Assembly: GCA_017550285.1 (NCBI GenBank)
Contig: JAFZPP010000025.1
Location: 117,890 to 181,889, forward strand
Source of the DNA: Oscillospiraceae bacterium
Lineage (GTDB): Bacteria > Bacillota > Clostridia > Oscillospirales > Ruminococcaceae
DNA: 64,000 nucleotides
Direction of reading: 5' to 3'
The notes beneath the pieces were generated by a model. The model did no database searches and was not told the origin of the DNA. It worked only from the letters and a program-made list of their open reading frames with translations. The translations under genes and the position numbers were made by a program. Shown piece by piece: positions 14,239 through 22,729 of the stretch (the first letter of the stretch is position 1; the number at the start of each line of letters is the position of its first letter).

Positions 14239-16239
14239 TCAGAACGCCGGCTCGAAATCGTCGTTCTCGATGCCGTCGGAGATGATGCGCTGCACATAGC
14301 TTTCGTCGCGGACAAAACAGTTAAACAGCGCATAATACCGCAGCCCGACCTTTGTGCCGGTTCTGCCGTTGCGGTTTTTCAGAATTTTCAGCTCGACATT
14401 GCGGATCGCATGCTCCTTGCACTGCTGAATCTTTTTCAGATTCTCCTGCGCTGCGAGTTTGCCGCCGAGTCCCTGCACCTGCAAGCCGATCAGCACATCC
14501 GAGCCGTATTCAATCGCGCCGGATTCCTTAAAGGCGCTCATTTCGATCTCGCCGGAGCTGTAGCTTTCACGATTCAGGCTCGAGATCGCAATGACCGGCA
14601 GCTTGCAGTCGCGGCTCAGACGCTTGAGCTCCAGCACCGCCTTATCGGTATTCTGCTTGTCGCTTGCGCGCATATCATAGGGCGCCATGATTTGCAGATA
14701 GTCGATCATGACAACCGGCGTGCGTCCGGTCAGGCGGATATGCTCCTCGGTCTTCTTCCGGATTTCATCCGCGCCGATATTGCCGATGCCCTCGTAATAA
14801 TAGAGCTTTCCGGCATAGTTCTGATATGCAAGCACGGCACGGTCAATCAGCTTCAATTCATCCGGCGAATATGCTGCATAACGGCTTTTTGTGGTAATGC
14901 CGCGGACGGTTTTTGCAATCTTCGTATTGTCATTGCAGAGCAGATAGGTCTGCCGGCTGATGCTCTTGGCAATCAGCTCCTCTGCGGACATTTCCAGCGA
15001 GAAATACAGCACATCCGTACCGGCTGCCGCAATCTGATCGGCAGTTTGCAGCAGGAAGGTCGTCTTGCCGAGCGATGAAATCGCACCGAGAATATAAAGC
15101 CCCGCGAAGAATCCGCCGTCGAGGAATTCATCAAGATCGGCAAAGCCCGAAGGAATCGCCTCGGCTGCACCGGTGCCGTGAATGCTGCTGAGAAAACCGC
15201 TCAGGCGGAAGGCTCCGGTAAAGGCTTCGTGATCGCTGCGCGCTTCATCCTGCACCGCGGCACTGCGCCGCAGCAGCATATCGGCATTCTGCGCAATCTG
15301 CCGCGCAAAGGCATCACGGTTGCCGCGGTAAAAATCATTGGCATCCTTGCGGCTGTGCTCCGGATAAACGCTCAGATCAAATTCCGCAACTGCAAACGGA
15401 ACGGATCGCTGCTCGAGCTCCGCCGCCAGATGCGCAGAGGCTTTCCGTCCGGCATCATCTTCGTCAAAGCATAGAATCAGCGGACAGAGCGGCGGCTTTT
15501 CGTCGATCTGTGAAAGCAGCTTGCGTGCGCCGGTTCCGCCGACCGCAATCGCAGGATACTCCCCTGCTGCCATAACCGAAATCGCGTCAATCGGCGATTC
15601 GCAGACAAAGCAGGGCTTCTCTGCCTGATAAAGCGCGGCGCGGTGATAGATCGGCTCGACGCCCGCATCGATCGTGCGCGGCTTGCGGAAGGTCTTGCCC
15701 TGCACGCTGCGCGTCATATAATAGGTATGCGAGCTGTCATACGGAATGACGACTGCCTGCTTTTCCGGATCAAATCCGAGCTGAAAGCGCCGGATGATCT
15801 CCTCGGAAAAGCCGCGTTCCTGCGTCCAGTAATTCGTTTTTGATACATCCTGCGCACATTTCGTGATATATGCATGATAATCGGTTTTGACCGGCTGCTT
15901 CGGCACAGCGGGCTTCTCAGGACTGTGCTGCGGATTGGAATGCTTTGCGCCGGAATCGGAAACCGGTACGCCGAACAGCTCCGATGCAAAGCGAATCTGC
16001 TCCGGAAAGCTCCCGATGCCCTCGATCAGACCGATCAGCGTGAACAGATCGCCGCTCTGATTGCAGGCAAAGCAGTGCCAGCGCGTGCCGTTATCAAAAA
16101 CCGAAAATGCGCCGTCCGACCGGTCGCCGCGGTGTGTGCCGCTGCCGCAGAGCGGACAGTGATACAGCCCCGAACGCTCCTTCACGGTAATCCGTTCCAG
16201 ATAATCCGGCAGCTTCGTCTTCAAGATTTCAGTTTCCAT
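14239..16239 (-). CDS. fused DnaG-like primase and DnaB-like helicase
   Basis: A 666-aa bifunctional replication protein. Residues 20-75 hold a CHC2 zinc finger (CPLC at 28-31, CFAC at 56-59). A Toprim-like domain follows (about 205-300; KPCFVCESPIDAISVM and LILCFDEDDAGRKAS supply the acidic metal-binding residues). From about 355 there is a DnaB C-terminal helicase domain: AISSLGKTTF (Walker A in the DnaB form), VLYFSLEMSAEELIAKSISR, VVMIDYLQIMAP (Walker B, DYLQ) and IAISSLNRESYSSG. This zinc finger-Toprim-DnaB layout is that of phage T7 gp4, Twinkle and many phage or ICE proteins; cellular bacteria encode dnaG and dnaB separately. It is a single gene with its own promoter and no phage genes beside it, so probably a remnant or domesticated copy. 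AAAGGAA precedes ATG 16239. Confidence 0.88.
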   Translation of the reverse strand: METEILKTKLPDYLERITVKERSGLYHCPLCGSGTHRGDRSDGAFSVFDNGTRWHCFACNQSGDLFTLIGLIEGIGSFPEQIRFASELFGVPVSDSGAKHSNPQHSPEKPAVPKQPVKTDYHAYITKCAQDVSKTNYWTQERGFSEEIIRRFQLGFDPEKQAVVIPYDSSHTYYMTRSVQGKTFRKPRTIDAGVEPIYHRAALYQAEKPCFVCESPIDAISVMAAGEYPAIAVGGTGARKLLSQIDEKPPLCPLILCFDEDDAGRKASAHLAAELEQRSVPFAVAEFDLSVYPEHSRKDANDFYRGNRDAFARQIAQNADMLLRRSAAVQDEARSDHEAFTGAFRLSGFLSSIHGTGAAEAIPSGFADLDEFLDGGFFAGLYILGAISSLGKTTFLLQTADQIAAAGTDVLYFSLEMSAEELIAKSISRQTYLLCNDNTKIAKTVRGITTKSRYAAYSPDELKLIDRAVLAYQNYAGKLYYYEGIGNIGADEIRKKTEEHIRLTGRTPVVMIDYLQIMAPYDMRASDKQNTDKAVLELKRLSRDCKLPVIAISSLNRESYSSGEIEMSAFKESGAIEYGSDVLIGLQVQGLGGKLAAQENLKKIQQCKEHAIRNVELKILKNRNGRTGTKVGLRYYALFNCFVRDESYVQRIISDGIENDDFEPAF

Positions 16240-16302
16240 TGTGATATTCCTTTTTCTGTATCCGGCTGCGCGGATACCGTCTTCTGCTGACTCTTATCAA
16301 AT

Positions 16303-16331
16303 ATTATATCATATGATGCCTGAAAATGCAA
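16303..16331 (-). promoter_or_regulatory. promoter of the primase-helicase gene
   Basis: On the minus strand TTGCAT (16331-16326), 17 bases, TATAAT (16308-16303). The spacer begins TTTC and ends ATATGA, as in the promoters at 53306 and 6201. Confidence 0.75.
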
Positions 16332-16372
16332 GTCTAAGAAACAGCGCAGGGAAGATTGCATTAGCAATGAGC

Positions 16373-16411
16373 AAAAACCGCCCGACCGGCATGGAAATCC
16401 GATCAGGCGGT
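16373..16411 (-). terminator. terminator of the sigma/ABC operon
   Basis: Arms 16377-16389 and 16399-16411 pair (G-U allowed) over 13 bp; on the minus strand the stem is followed by TTTTTGC. Confidence 0.75.
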
Positions 16412-16432
16412 AATATGGGTGACAGCAAACGA

Positions 16433-18529
16433 TCAGGCTTGCAGACAGCAGGTCAGCCGCCGGATCACATTCAGCATTTGCAGCTGTTCCATGCCGCTCT
16501 CTGCCAGTGCAGACGGCAGCAGAAAAATCACCATTGCCGTCAGCAGCGCCTTCTGCGGCGTCCGGCTGCACCGGCTGACAATGCAGATACCCGCCGTCAC
16601 CGCAAGCGCCGCGAGATACCGCAGCAGCATATGAAGCACCAGAATCCCGCGCATCGTCACGGAAAACGGAATCCACTGAAACAGTTTGAGGCTCTGCGCC
16701 GGTGCATCGAGCGATTCGAGTCCCGCATCCTGCATCATATGCAAAAGATAGACCCCGTGCAGCCCCGTGACCGCAAGCGCCGTCAGCAGCATGACCCACA
16801 CTGTCTGCGCCGTGAACAGACCGAGCCTGCCGCGCTTTGTACTGCGCAGCAGCATCCGCGTATCATAGCGGTTGTCATAGGCACAAATCCCCGAAAACGA
16901 AAAGATCAGATACAGCAGCAGCACCGTACAGCAGCGGTGCTCCGCAGCCGAATCCTGAAACAGCACTGTATAGGCTTCCGGTCGGATGAACCACGCATCC
17001 CTGCCGGTCTCCTTTGTGTACTGCGCAAGCGAAAGCATCGTATTGAGGCACTTGCTGTAATAATACAGCTCACTCTGCGATTTCTGAATATTCCCCTGAA
17101 TATCCGAAATATGCCTGTTGACGCGGCGCATCGCACTGACATCGGATTCATCCGTCTGCGCCCGTTCGAGATATGCCCTTGCAAGTGCGGTACGGCTGCG
17201 CGCAATGCTTTTTGCCTCACCCGAGACAATATACGCCGCCCGCTCAATATGCTCCCGCGTAATCTCGCCGGAAAACAGCGCATAGAAACGCTCCGTTGCC
17301 GCATTGACCGGCACATAGACGCGGATATCCTGCCAGAGCGAAAAGCCCATGACGCCCGCAATCAGCAGAATCAGCATCCCCTTCTGCGCAATCATCAGCT
17401 TCCAGCCCTCGAATCCGAGCAGCGTATGCACCGGCAGATGCCGCGTCAGGAACCGCGCAAAACGGTCCTTCAGCGCCTCCATGCGTGCACCGACCTTCTT
17501 CGGATACGCATACCCGATCAGCCACAGACAGAGCATAATCCCGAGCAGCAGCAGAATCATGCAGAACAGCAGCATCGCGCCGAAAAATCCGACGGGTCTG
17601 CCGAAGCAGTTGAGGTTGCAGTACTGCGAGAAAAAGATATCGGCATCAAGTGCCGCAAAGACATTCAGATATTTCAGATGATTGAGCCCCGCCGTCGGGA
17701 CAATCAGACGGTGCATCAGCCATGCGCTGCCGAAAACCAGACCGGAGACCGTCCAGCCGAGCACCGGATGCATCCGTGCGAGAATCACCCAGATCAGCAG
17801 CGAAATCACCGTCAGTGCAAGGATTTTCAGCGCTGCGGCACCAAGCAGATAGCCGCCGACGGTCAGCCGCATGACGCAATACTGAAATTCCGGTATCGAC
17901 TGTACCGCGCGCGTGAAATCCGGCTGTCCCCAGAATTTGCAGGTGTAGAGCAGATTGCCGCCGTAAAGCAGCAGCACCGATGCCGCCGAGAGCAGCATGA
18001 CCGCCAGAATCCGCCATGCACAGAGCGGGACGCGCCCATGCTTTGTTGCGCGCACCAGATCGCCTGCGGCGGTATCCGCATCGGCAAGGAGCTCGAGAAT
18101 CAGCAGCAGCGGCGCAATCAGCAGCAGATAATCCGTGATCTTGTAATTGCGGACGGCATTGATGCCGCGGTTTTCGCCGTCACGGAGCGTGATGCCGGTG
18201 AGCCTTGCGTAATCGCGCGTGGTCTTTTCGGCATTGCGGTTGAGGAAATCATTTTTCTCCGTGAGACTGCCGAGAATCGACTGCGTTTTCGACTGATTCT
18301 GCACATAATCGAGATAGGCAGCATATTCCGTTTCGAGATAGGCTTTGCGCTGACGGTATTCCTCACTTTGCACATTCATGCCGTACATGCGCATGCTTTG
18401 ATAATATGCAAGCGATTCCTCACGCTGATTGCGGCAGTAGCCCGAGAACAGCGCCAGATTGATCACGGCTGCCATGAGCAGGATAATGAGCCGCTTCGGG
18501 GAAAGCAGCAGTCTGCCGAGCTCAGCCAT
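16433..18529 (-). CDS. ABC transporter permease, multi-pass membrane protein
   Basis: A 698-aa integral membrane protein with about a dozen hydrophobic segments in two halves. Each half has a large loop after its first helix, e.g. residues 30-125 (YCRNQREESLAYYQSMRMYG...) and 400-520. This is the topology of ABC-2-like permeases whose first helix is followed by a long extracytoplasmic loop. It starts 8 bases inside the ABC ATPase gene and is the last gene of the operon sigma factor - membrane sensor - ATPase - permease. Substrate unknown; ECF-controlled ABC exporters of this type often handle antimicrobial peptides, lantibiotics or envelope components, which is only an inference here. Confidence 0.8.
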   Translation of the reverse strand: MAELGRLLLSPKRLIILLMAAVINLALFSGYCRNQREESLAYYQSMRMYGMNVQSEEYRQRKAYLETEYAAYLDYVQNQSKTQSILGSLTEKNDFLNRNAEKTTRDYARLTGITLRDGENRGINAVRNYKITDYLLLIAPLLLILELLADADTAAGDLVRATKHGRVPLCAWRILAVMLLSAASVLLLYGGNLLYTCKFWGQPDFTRAVQSIPEFQYCVMRLTVGGYLLGAAALKILALTVISLLIWVILARMHPVLGWTVSGLVFGSAWLMHRLIVPTAGLNHLKYLNVFAALDADIFFSQYCNLNCFGRPVGFFGAMLLFCMILLLLGIMLCLWLIGYAYPKKVGARMEALKDRFARFLTRHLPVHTLLGFEGWKLMIAQKGMLILLIAGVMGFSLWQDIRVYVPVNAATERFYALFSGEITREHIERAAYIVSGEAKSIARSRTALARAYLERAQTDESDVSAMRRVNRHISDIQGNIQKSQSELYYYSKCLNTMLSLAQYTKETGRDAWFIRPEAYTVLFQDSAAEHRCCTVLLLYLIFSFSGICAYDNRYDTRMLLRSTKRGRLGLFTAQTVWVMLLTALAVTGLHGVYLLHMMQDAGLESLDAPAQSLKLFQWIPFSVTMRGILVLHMLLRYLAALAVTAGICIVSRCSRTPQKALLTAMVIFLLPSALAESGMEQLQMLNVIRRLTCCLQA

Positions 18530-19415
18530 ACTGCCGCTCCCCTTTCAGATAAAGGTGGCAGACATCCTCCAGCGTCAGATTGTCATGCACCGGCATGCAG
18601 CCCTCCGGCAGCGGATTCTCCGCGACGCGCAGCACAAAGCCGTCCTTATGCTGCGCGATCTCGCCGTTCGGATACTGCGCCTGCAAGCGCTGAATTTCCT
18701 CATATGTACCGGAGAATTCCCCGATCTTTCCCTCTGCGTCGGCGAGCAGATTCTGCGGCGTATCGAATGCAATCACTTTGCCGCGGCGAATCAGCAGCAC
18801 ATGCTTTGCAATGCACGCAATATCGCTGACGACATGCGTCGCAAGGAGCACGATACGGTCACGGGCAAGCGCAGCGATATCATTCCGGATGCGGATGCGC
18901 TCCTCGGGATCGAGACCGGCAGTCGGCTCATCGAGGATGAGTACGGGCGGTTTACCGAGTAAACTCGATGCCAGCAGCACACGCTGCCGCATGCCGCCGG
19001 AAAATGTCCCAATCTTCTTATGTGCGGCATCACTGAGATTGACCGCCTCAAGCATTTCATCGGTCTGCGTCCGGATTTCGCGCCGCGGCATCCCTTTGAG
19101 CGCGCCCATGTAATAGAGAAAGCGCTTTGCCGTGAAGTCGTCATAGACGCCTTGCAGCTGCGGCGTATAGCCGACGAGCGCGCGCCATTTGCGCCCCATT
19201 TTCAGGATATCCGTGCCGTTCCAGAGAATTTCTCCGCCGGAACGCGGCATATGGTCGGTCATGAGCTTCATCAGCGTCGATTTGCCGGCGCCGTTCGCGC
19301 CGAGCAGTCCGGTGACGCCCGGCTCCAGCGTGAAGCTGACCTCCGAGAGCGCATGAAAATCGCCGTACTGCTTGCTGAGCCGCCGGATCTCCAGTTTGTT
19401 CGGCATCTCACTCAC
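18522..19415 (-). CDS. ABC transporter ATP-binding protein
   Basis: A 297-aa ATPase of the CcmA-like drug/lantibiotic exporter group. Walker A is GLLGANGAGKSTLMK (about residues 36-50), the Q-loop TPQLQGVYDDFT, the signature motif FSGGMRQRVLLASSLLG, Walker B PVLILDEPTAGLDPEERI and the switch His in VLLATHVVSDI. The C-terminal 75 residues after LLIRRGKVIAF form the usual accessory region. ATG 19415 overlaps the stop of the upstream membrane sensor gene (ATGA) and the end overlaps the permease, so the four genes are tightly coupled. It energises the 698-aa permease. Confidence 0.95.
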   Translation of the reverse strand: MSEMPNKLEIRRLSKQYGDFHALSEVSFTLEPGVTGLLGANGAGKSTLMKLMTDHMPRSGGEILWNGTDILKMGRKWRALVGYTPQLQGVYDDFTAKRFLYYMGALKGMPRREIRTQTDEMLEAVNLSDAAHKKIGTFSGGMRQRVLLASSLLGKPPVLILDEPTAGLDPEERIRIRNDIAALARDRIVLLATHVVSDIACIAKHVLLIRRGKVIAFDTPQNLLADAEGKIGEFSGTYEEIQRLQAQYPNGEIAQHKDGFVLRVAENPLPEGCMPVHDNLTLEDVCHLYLKGERQYG

Positions 19416-21502
19416 TCCTCATAATAGAACAGCCGTTCCGGACGCATCTCGCCGAAGGTCTCCTCCGGTGTCATGCGGTAAAATGCATAATATCCGCGGA
19501 TATTGAAGCATGTGCCGTCAAATGTAACGGTATCCAAAACAAGCATGTCTTTATCAAAGTCCTTGAGCGCCTCCTGAATGATCTCCTCGGTGATCTCCTC
19601 CGGCTCATATCTGAAAAATTTGTAGCTGTAAAATCCGGTAGAACGCAGCCGCTCCTCATCCTCATTTTTAATCGTCCGCGGATCAACCATCTCGCCGTCC
19701 TCGGTTTCGGAATATCCGTTGCTGCGCATGAACATGACATCCTCTTCCGTCATTTCCTCCGGCGAAATCCATGCGCGCTTCTGTCCCCACCAGCCGTAAA
19801 TTCCGATATACTTCCGGATCCATTCCTCCGGCAGCTCCATATTTTTCGCATCGGAGCTGTCTACGGTCCCGAGCACCATGCCGCCGCGTCCGATCTCCGA
19901 CAGATACGTATTCTGCGAAAAATGCATGTCCACCCGATTGTCCCGCAGCGTCCAGCTCAGATAGCAGCGGTCACGGTCTGCCATCAGTGTGCCGAGCTCC
20001 ACCTGTGCTTCCTCTCTGTAGGTGCTGTATGTCATTTCCGGTTTCAGCCACGATGCCTGCTGCATGGCGAGGTCCAGCACCGAAACAAGCTCCGTATCCG
20101 CGCCGGTTTTCAGATCATATGCGTGAATGATCTCCTCATCGACAGAGACACCGTTGTACATATTGGAACAGGCAAGCGAATAATATACACAGTCTCCGCA
20201 GACGGAATACAGTCTGCTCTTTTCGGTTTTGAGCTTAACGACCTGCTCTGTCAAGCCGGTGCGGCAGTCGATGCGGAACACACCTGCACCCTTGAGCGGA
20301 TCGCGCCAATCCGTTGTGACCTTATGGAAATAGACATAATTCCCGACGCCCTTGAGATCGCTGCCGGCAGGATGCAAATATCCGCCGATCTGCGGGGCGC
20401 GGTATCCGCCGTAGCCCTTCTGCGGCTCGCCGGATGTCAGCAGCGTTGTCAGCTTTTTCGGCTCCGGCTCATAGCAGTACATCTCCCAGACACCGTAATT
20501 ATCCTGATTAAATATCAGCATATTCGCGTCCATGAGCTCGTGCGATTCCCCATAACCGACCGTGATCCAGAGCTGTCCGCGGTGTGCAATCAGCTCGGCT
20601 TCCGCATGATACCGGTTCGCCGAAAGATAGAGCTGTGCAGCCTCCGTGACCTCTGTGCCGTCCGGCGCATAGCGCAGCAGCACCGTCGGGAATTTCGTGC
20701 AGTTCTCCGGATTTTTCAGCAGCTCGCGGTTATCCAGCGCCAGCGTATAAACATAGCCGTCCAGCCAGACCGGATCGCAGAGAATGCTGTAATTTTTCGT
20801 GGTTGCCGTGCAGTATTCGCTGCCGTCATGCTGACAGTTCGGCTTGGCACAGACAAAAACCGACTCCCCGCTTGCCAGATCGGCATATACAAGCCCGTTA
20901 TCATAGGGATTGGCCGTGCCGACGCCGGTTTTCTTATAGGGATTCAGGGCGTCAACCGTTTTCAGATAGAAGAAGCCGCCGTCCGTTTCGGCATACTTGT
21001 GACAGTCCGGCGTATCCGTCTGATTCGTCAGCTTCGGACTGATGATCGCGTGCTCGGTATCGGGCGGCGTATCATCCTCGAAGACTTCACTTTCGAGTTC
21101 GGTTTCCGAATTCTGCTGATGCTGATGCAGGCTGTAGCCGACTGCCGCAACCGTTCCGCCGACCGCAAGAATGAGCGCGGCAATCAGAACCAGCGCCGCT
21201 TTATTGAGCTTCCGTGCATGTTTTTCCGCCTTCATGGTCTCCTCCTCCATCCATTCGGGAATGATGATTTTTGCATCCTGCGCGGCAGTCCGCTTCGGTG
21301 CATCATGCCTGACCGCATCACGCATGAGATCGTCAATCTCATTGGGTACTGCCGGTTTCCGCCGCCGGAAGAATGCTGCGATTCTGCTGCTTCTGCGTGC
21401 TTTTCCGGGTTCCGCCGCGCGCTGCATATGAAACTGCAAATCCTCATCGAGAAGCTCCTCCGGCAGCAGCTCCATGAGTTCATATAGTCTCTGGTCGTTC
21501 AT
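19412..21502 (-). CDS. single-pass membrane protein with large extracellular domain, putative sigma regulator
   Basis: About 696 aa, starting ATG 21502 (MNDQRLYELMELLPEELLDE), which overlaps the sigma factor stop (ATGA at 21499-21502); the frame is open further upstream only as overlap. Residues 1-115 are cytosolic, helical and charged. One membrane helix follows (about 119-140, LNKAALVLIAALILAVGGTVAAVGY), then about 550 extracellular residues with repeated short strands (GFFYLKTVDA, GYVYTLALDN, NYVYFHKVTT, DCVYYSLACS). These suggest a beta-propeller like that of DUF5050-type proteins. Position between an ECF sigma factor and an ABC transporter suggests a sensor or anti-sigma role. No zinc anti-sigma motif seen. 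Family not recognised with certainty. Confidence 0.7.
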   Translation of the reverse strand: MNDQRLYELMELLPEELLDEDLQFHMQRAAEPGKARRSSRIAAFFRRRKPAVPNEIDDLMRDAVRHDAPKRTAAQDAKIIIPEWMEEETMKAEKHARKLNKAALVLIAALILAVGGTVAAVGYSLHQHQQNSETELESEVFEDDTPPDTEHAIISPKLTNQTDTPDCHKYAETDGGFFYLKTVDALNPYKKTGVGTANPYDNGLVYADLASGESVFVCAKPNCQHDGSEYCTATTKNYSILCDPVWLDGYVYTLALDNRELLKNPENCTKFPTVLLRYAPDGTEVTEAAQLYLSANRYHAEAELIAHRGQLWITVGYGESHELMDANMLIFNQDNYGVWEMYCYEPEPKKLTTLLTSGEPQKGYGGYRAPQIGGYLHPAGSDLKGVGNYVYFHKVTTDWRDPLKGAGVFRIDCRTGLTEQVVKLKTEKSRLYSVCGDCVYYSLACSNMYNGVSVDEEIIHAYDLKTGADTELVSVLDLAMQQASWLKPEMTYSTYREEAQVELGTLMADRDRCYLSWTLRDNRVDMHFSQNTYLSEIGRGGMVLGTVDSSDAKNMELPEEWIRKYIGIYGWWGQKRAWISPEEMTEEDVMFMRSNGYSETEDGEMVDPRTIKNEDEERLRSTGFYSYKFFRYEPEEITEEIIQEALKDFDKDMLVLDTVTFDGTCFNIRGYYAFYRMTPEETFGEMRPERLFYYEE

Positions 21503-22086
21503 GCGAGCCCCTCCTTCCGCAGAAATTCCTCCAGCTTTTTGCGTGAGCGCAGCAGCGACATTTTGACTGCGCTTTTGCTGATGCCGTGCTCCGCGGCAAT
21601 CTCGCTGACGCTGCACATCAGCCAGTAATGGTCAATCAGAATCAGGCGCGATTCCTTCGGCAGCGAATAGAGAAACCGCCGCAGTGCCGCCTTCATGATA
21701 CGCTGTTCTGCGGCAAGCGCCGTATCCTCCGGCGATGCGAATGCATCCGGCAGCGCTTCGAGCGGGATGTCGGTTTCGCCGCCGCCGCGCTTTGCAGCCT
21801 GCTTCTGCTCCTGCCGGTTCATCGCAATCCGCTTTGTAATTGTAATCAGAAACGCCCGAAAGCTCTTCGGCTTTGCAGGCGGAATGGCATTCCAGATTTG
21901 CAGCATCGCATCGCTGACGCATTCCTCGGTATCTTCGGAATTATGCAGAATCCGGTTGACGAGTCTGCTGCATAAGCTGCCGTATCGCGCCTGAGTCTCG
22001 GCAATCGCCTGTTCATCGCGCGATTCAAACAGCCGGATCAGATCACTGTCATCCGCCGCACCGACGGCATCCGTAATCGGCATCAT
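21499..22086 (-). CDS. ECF-type RNA polymerase sigma factor
   Basis: A 195-aa ECF sigma factor. Region 2: RYGSLCSRLVNRILHNSEDTEECVSDAMLQIWNAIPPAKPKSFRAFLITITKR; linker KQAAKRGGGETDIPLE; region 4: LPKESRLILIDHYWLMCSVSEIAAEHGISKSAVKMSLLRSRKKLEEFLRKEG, with a clear helix-turn-helix. It is the first gene of a four-gene operon with a membrane sensor and an ABC transporter and is paralogous to the sigma at 12039 (shared AAKRGGG linker and SVSEIAAEHG block). The start at ATG 22086 has CAAAGGGGGCAGGGT in front. Upstream at 22169-22164 (minus) a TGTGTTATAAT extended -10 is visible without a good -35. Confidence 0.92.
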   Translation of the reverse strand: MMPITDAVGAADDSDLIRLFESRDEQAIAETQARYGSLCSRLVNRILHNSEDTEECVSDAMLQIWNAIPPAKPKSFRAFLITITKRIAMNRQEQKQAAKRGGGETDIPLEALPDAFASPEDTALAAEQRIMKAALRRFLYSLPKESRLILIDHYWLMCSVSEIAAEHGISKSAVKMSLLRSRKKLEEFLRKEGLA

Positions 22087-22644
22087 ACCCTGCCCCCTTT
22101 GCTGTGATAGTCCCGTTCACTCTCTTAGTCAGGAAAACCTGAAAAGCGGTCACATCTTTTTTTATTATAACACATTTTCCGATTACTTTTCTACTTCTTT
22201 GGCTCCGGCAGGCGCGGCAAATCGGGCGCGTTTTCATAAAAAAGCATTCATTGTGCGAATGTAATTCAAAATTGACACGAGGCGTTGTTCCTTTCCCCTG
22301 TTGCTTTTAGAGGAAGCGGCAGATCACCGGTGTTTGGGGCGCCAATCCCATTTTCGATTCATGCGCGCAGCGCATACCTTAACTCCTCCTTCCTCTTTTT
22401 CAAAAGCCATAAACGCCGCAGAATGTCCATTCCCTGCTCCGGCAAAACATGCTTCATCCCCCGCAGATGCATAATATACCAGAAATATAAAGCGCGCACC
22501 GCCGCAGCGGAAAAGGATTCTCATACAGCATGTTAAAAAAGATATTGCCGCAACCCTGTCAGATTTGTCAGAATTGCAGCTTTTTAACCGCTGATATTTG
22601 CAATAAAGAAGTCGCATTTATACATTGTTTTACGCTTTTGCGCA
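22087..22644. other. non-coding stretch between divergent operons
   Basis: No gene supported. A TGTG-TATAAT extended -10 on the minus strand near 22164-22169 probably serves the sigma operon. Frames of up to 97 codons on either strand have no ribosome site and unusual, Cys/Arg-rich composition. Confidence 0.4.
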
Positions 22645-22673
22645 TTGACATATGAAATCTTTTCAGATATAAT
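22645..22673 (+). promoter_or_regulatory. consensus promoter of the xylanase gene
   Basis: TTGACA (22645-22650), 17 bases, TATAAT (22668-22673): perfect consensus boxes, so strong constitutive potential. Confidence 0.9.
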
Positions 22674-22729
22674 GAGACACAAAGGGCAAAAACAGAGCCT
22701 TTTTATATAATTTACAGGGGGAATTTTAT

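Noticed and set aside
16241..18829. Very long plus-strand frame of 862 codons
   Set aside because: Antisense to the ABC permease and ATPase genes, which have clear membrane helices and Walker motifs. The plus-strand product is Arg/Gln/His-rich with no fold-like pattern and no start signal.
22324..22617. 97-codon minus-strand frame in the gap before the xylanase gene
   Set aside because: No ribosome site or plausible fold; Cys-rich, irregular composition in a region that holds divergent promoters.
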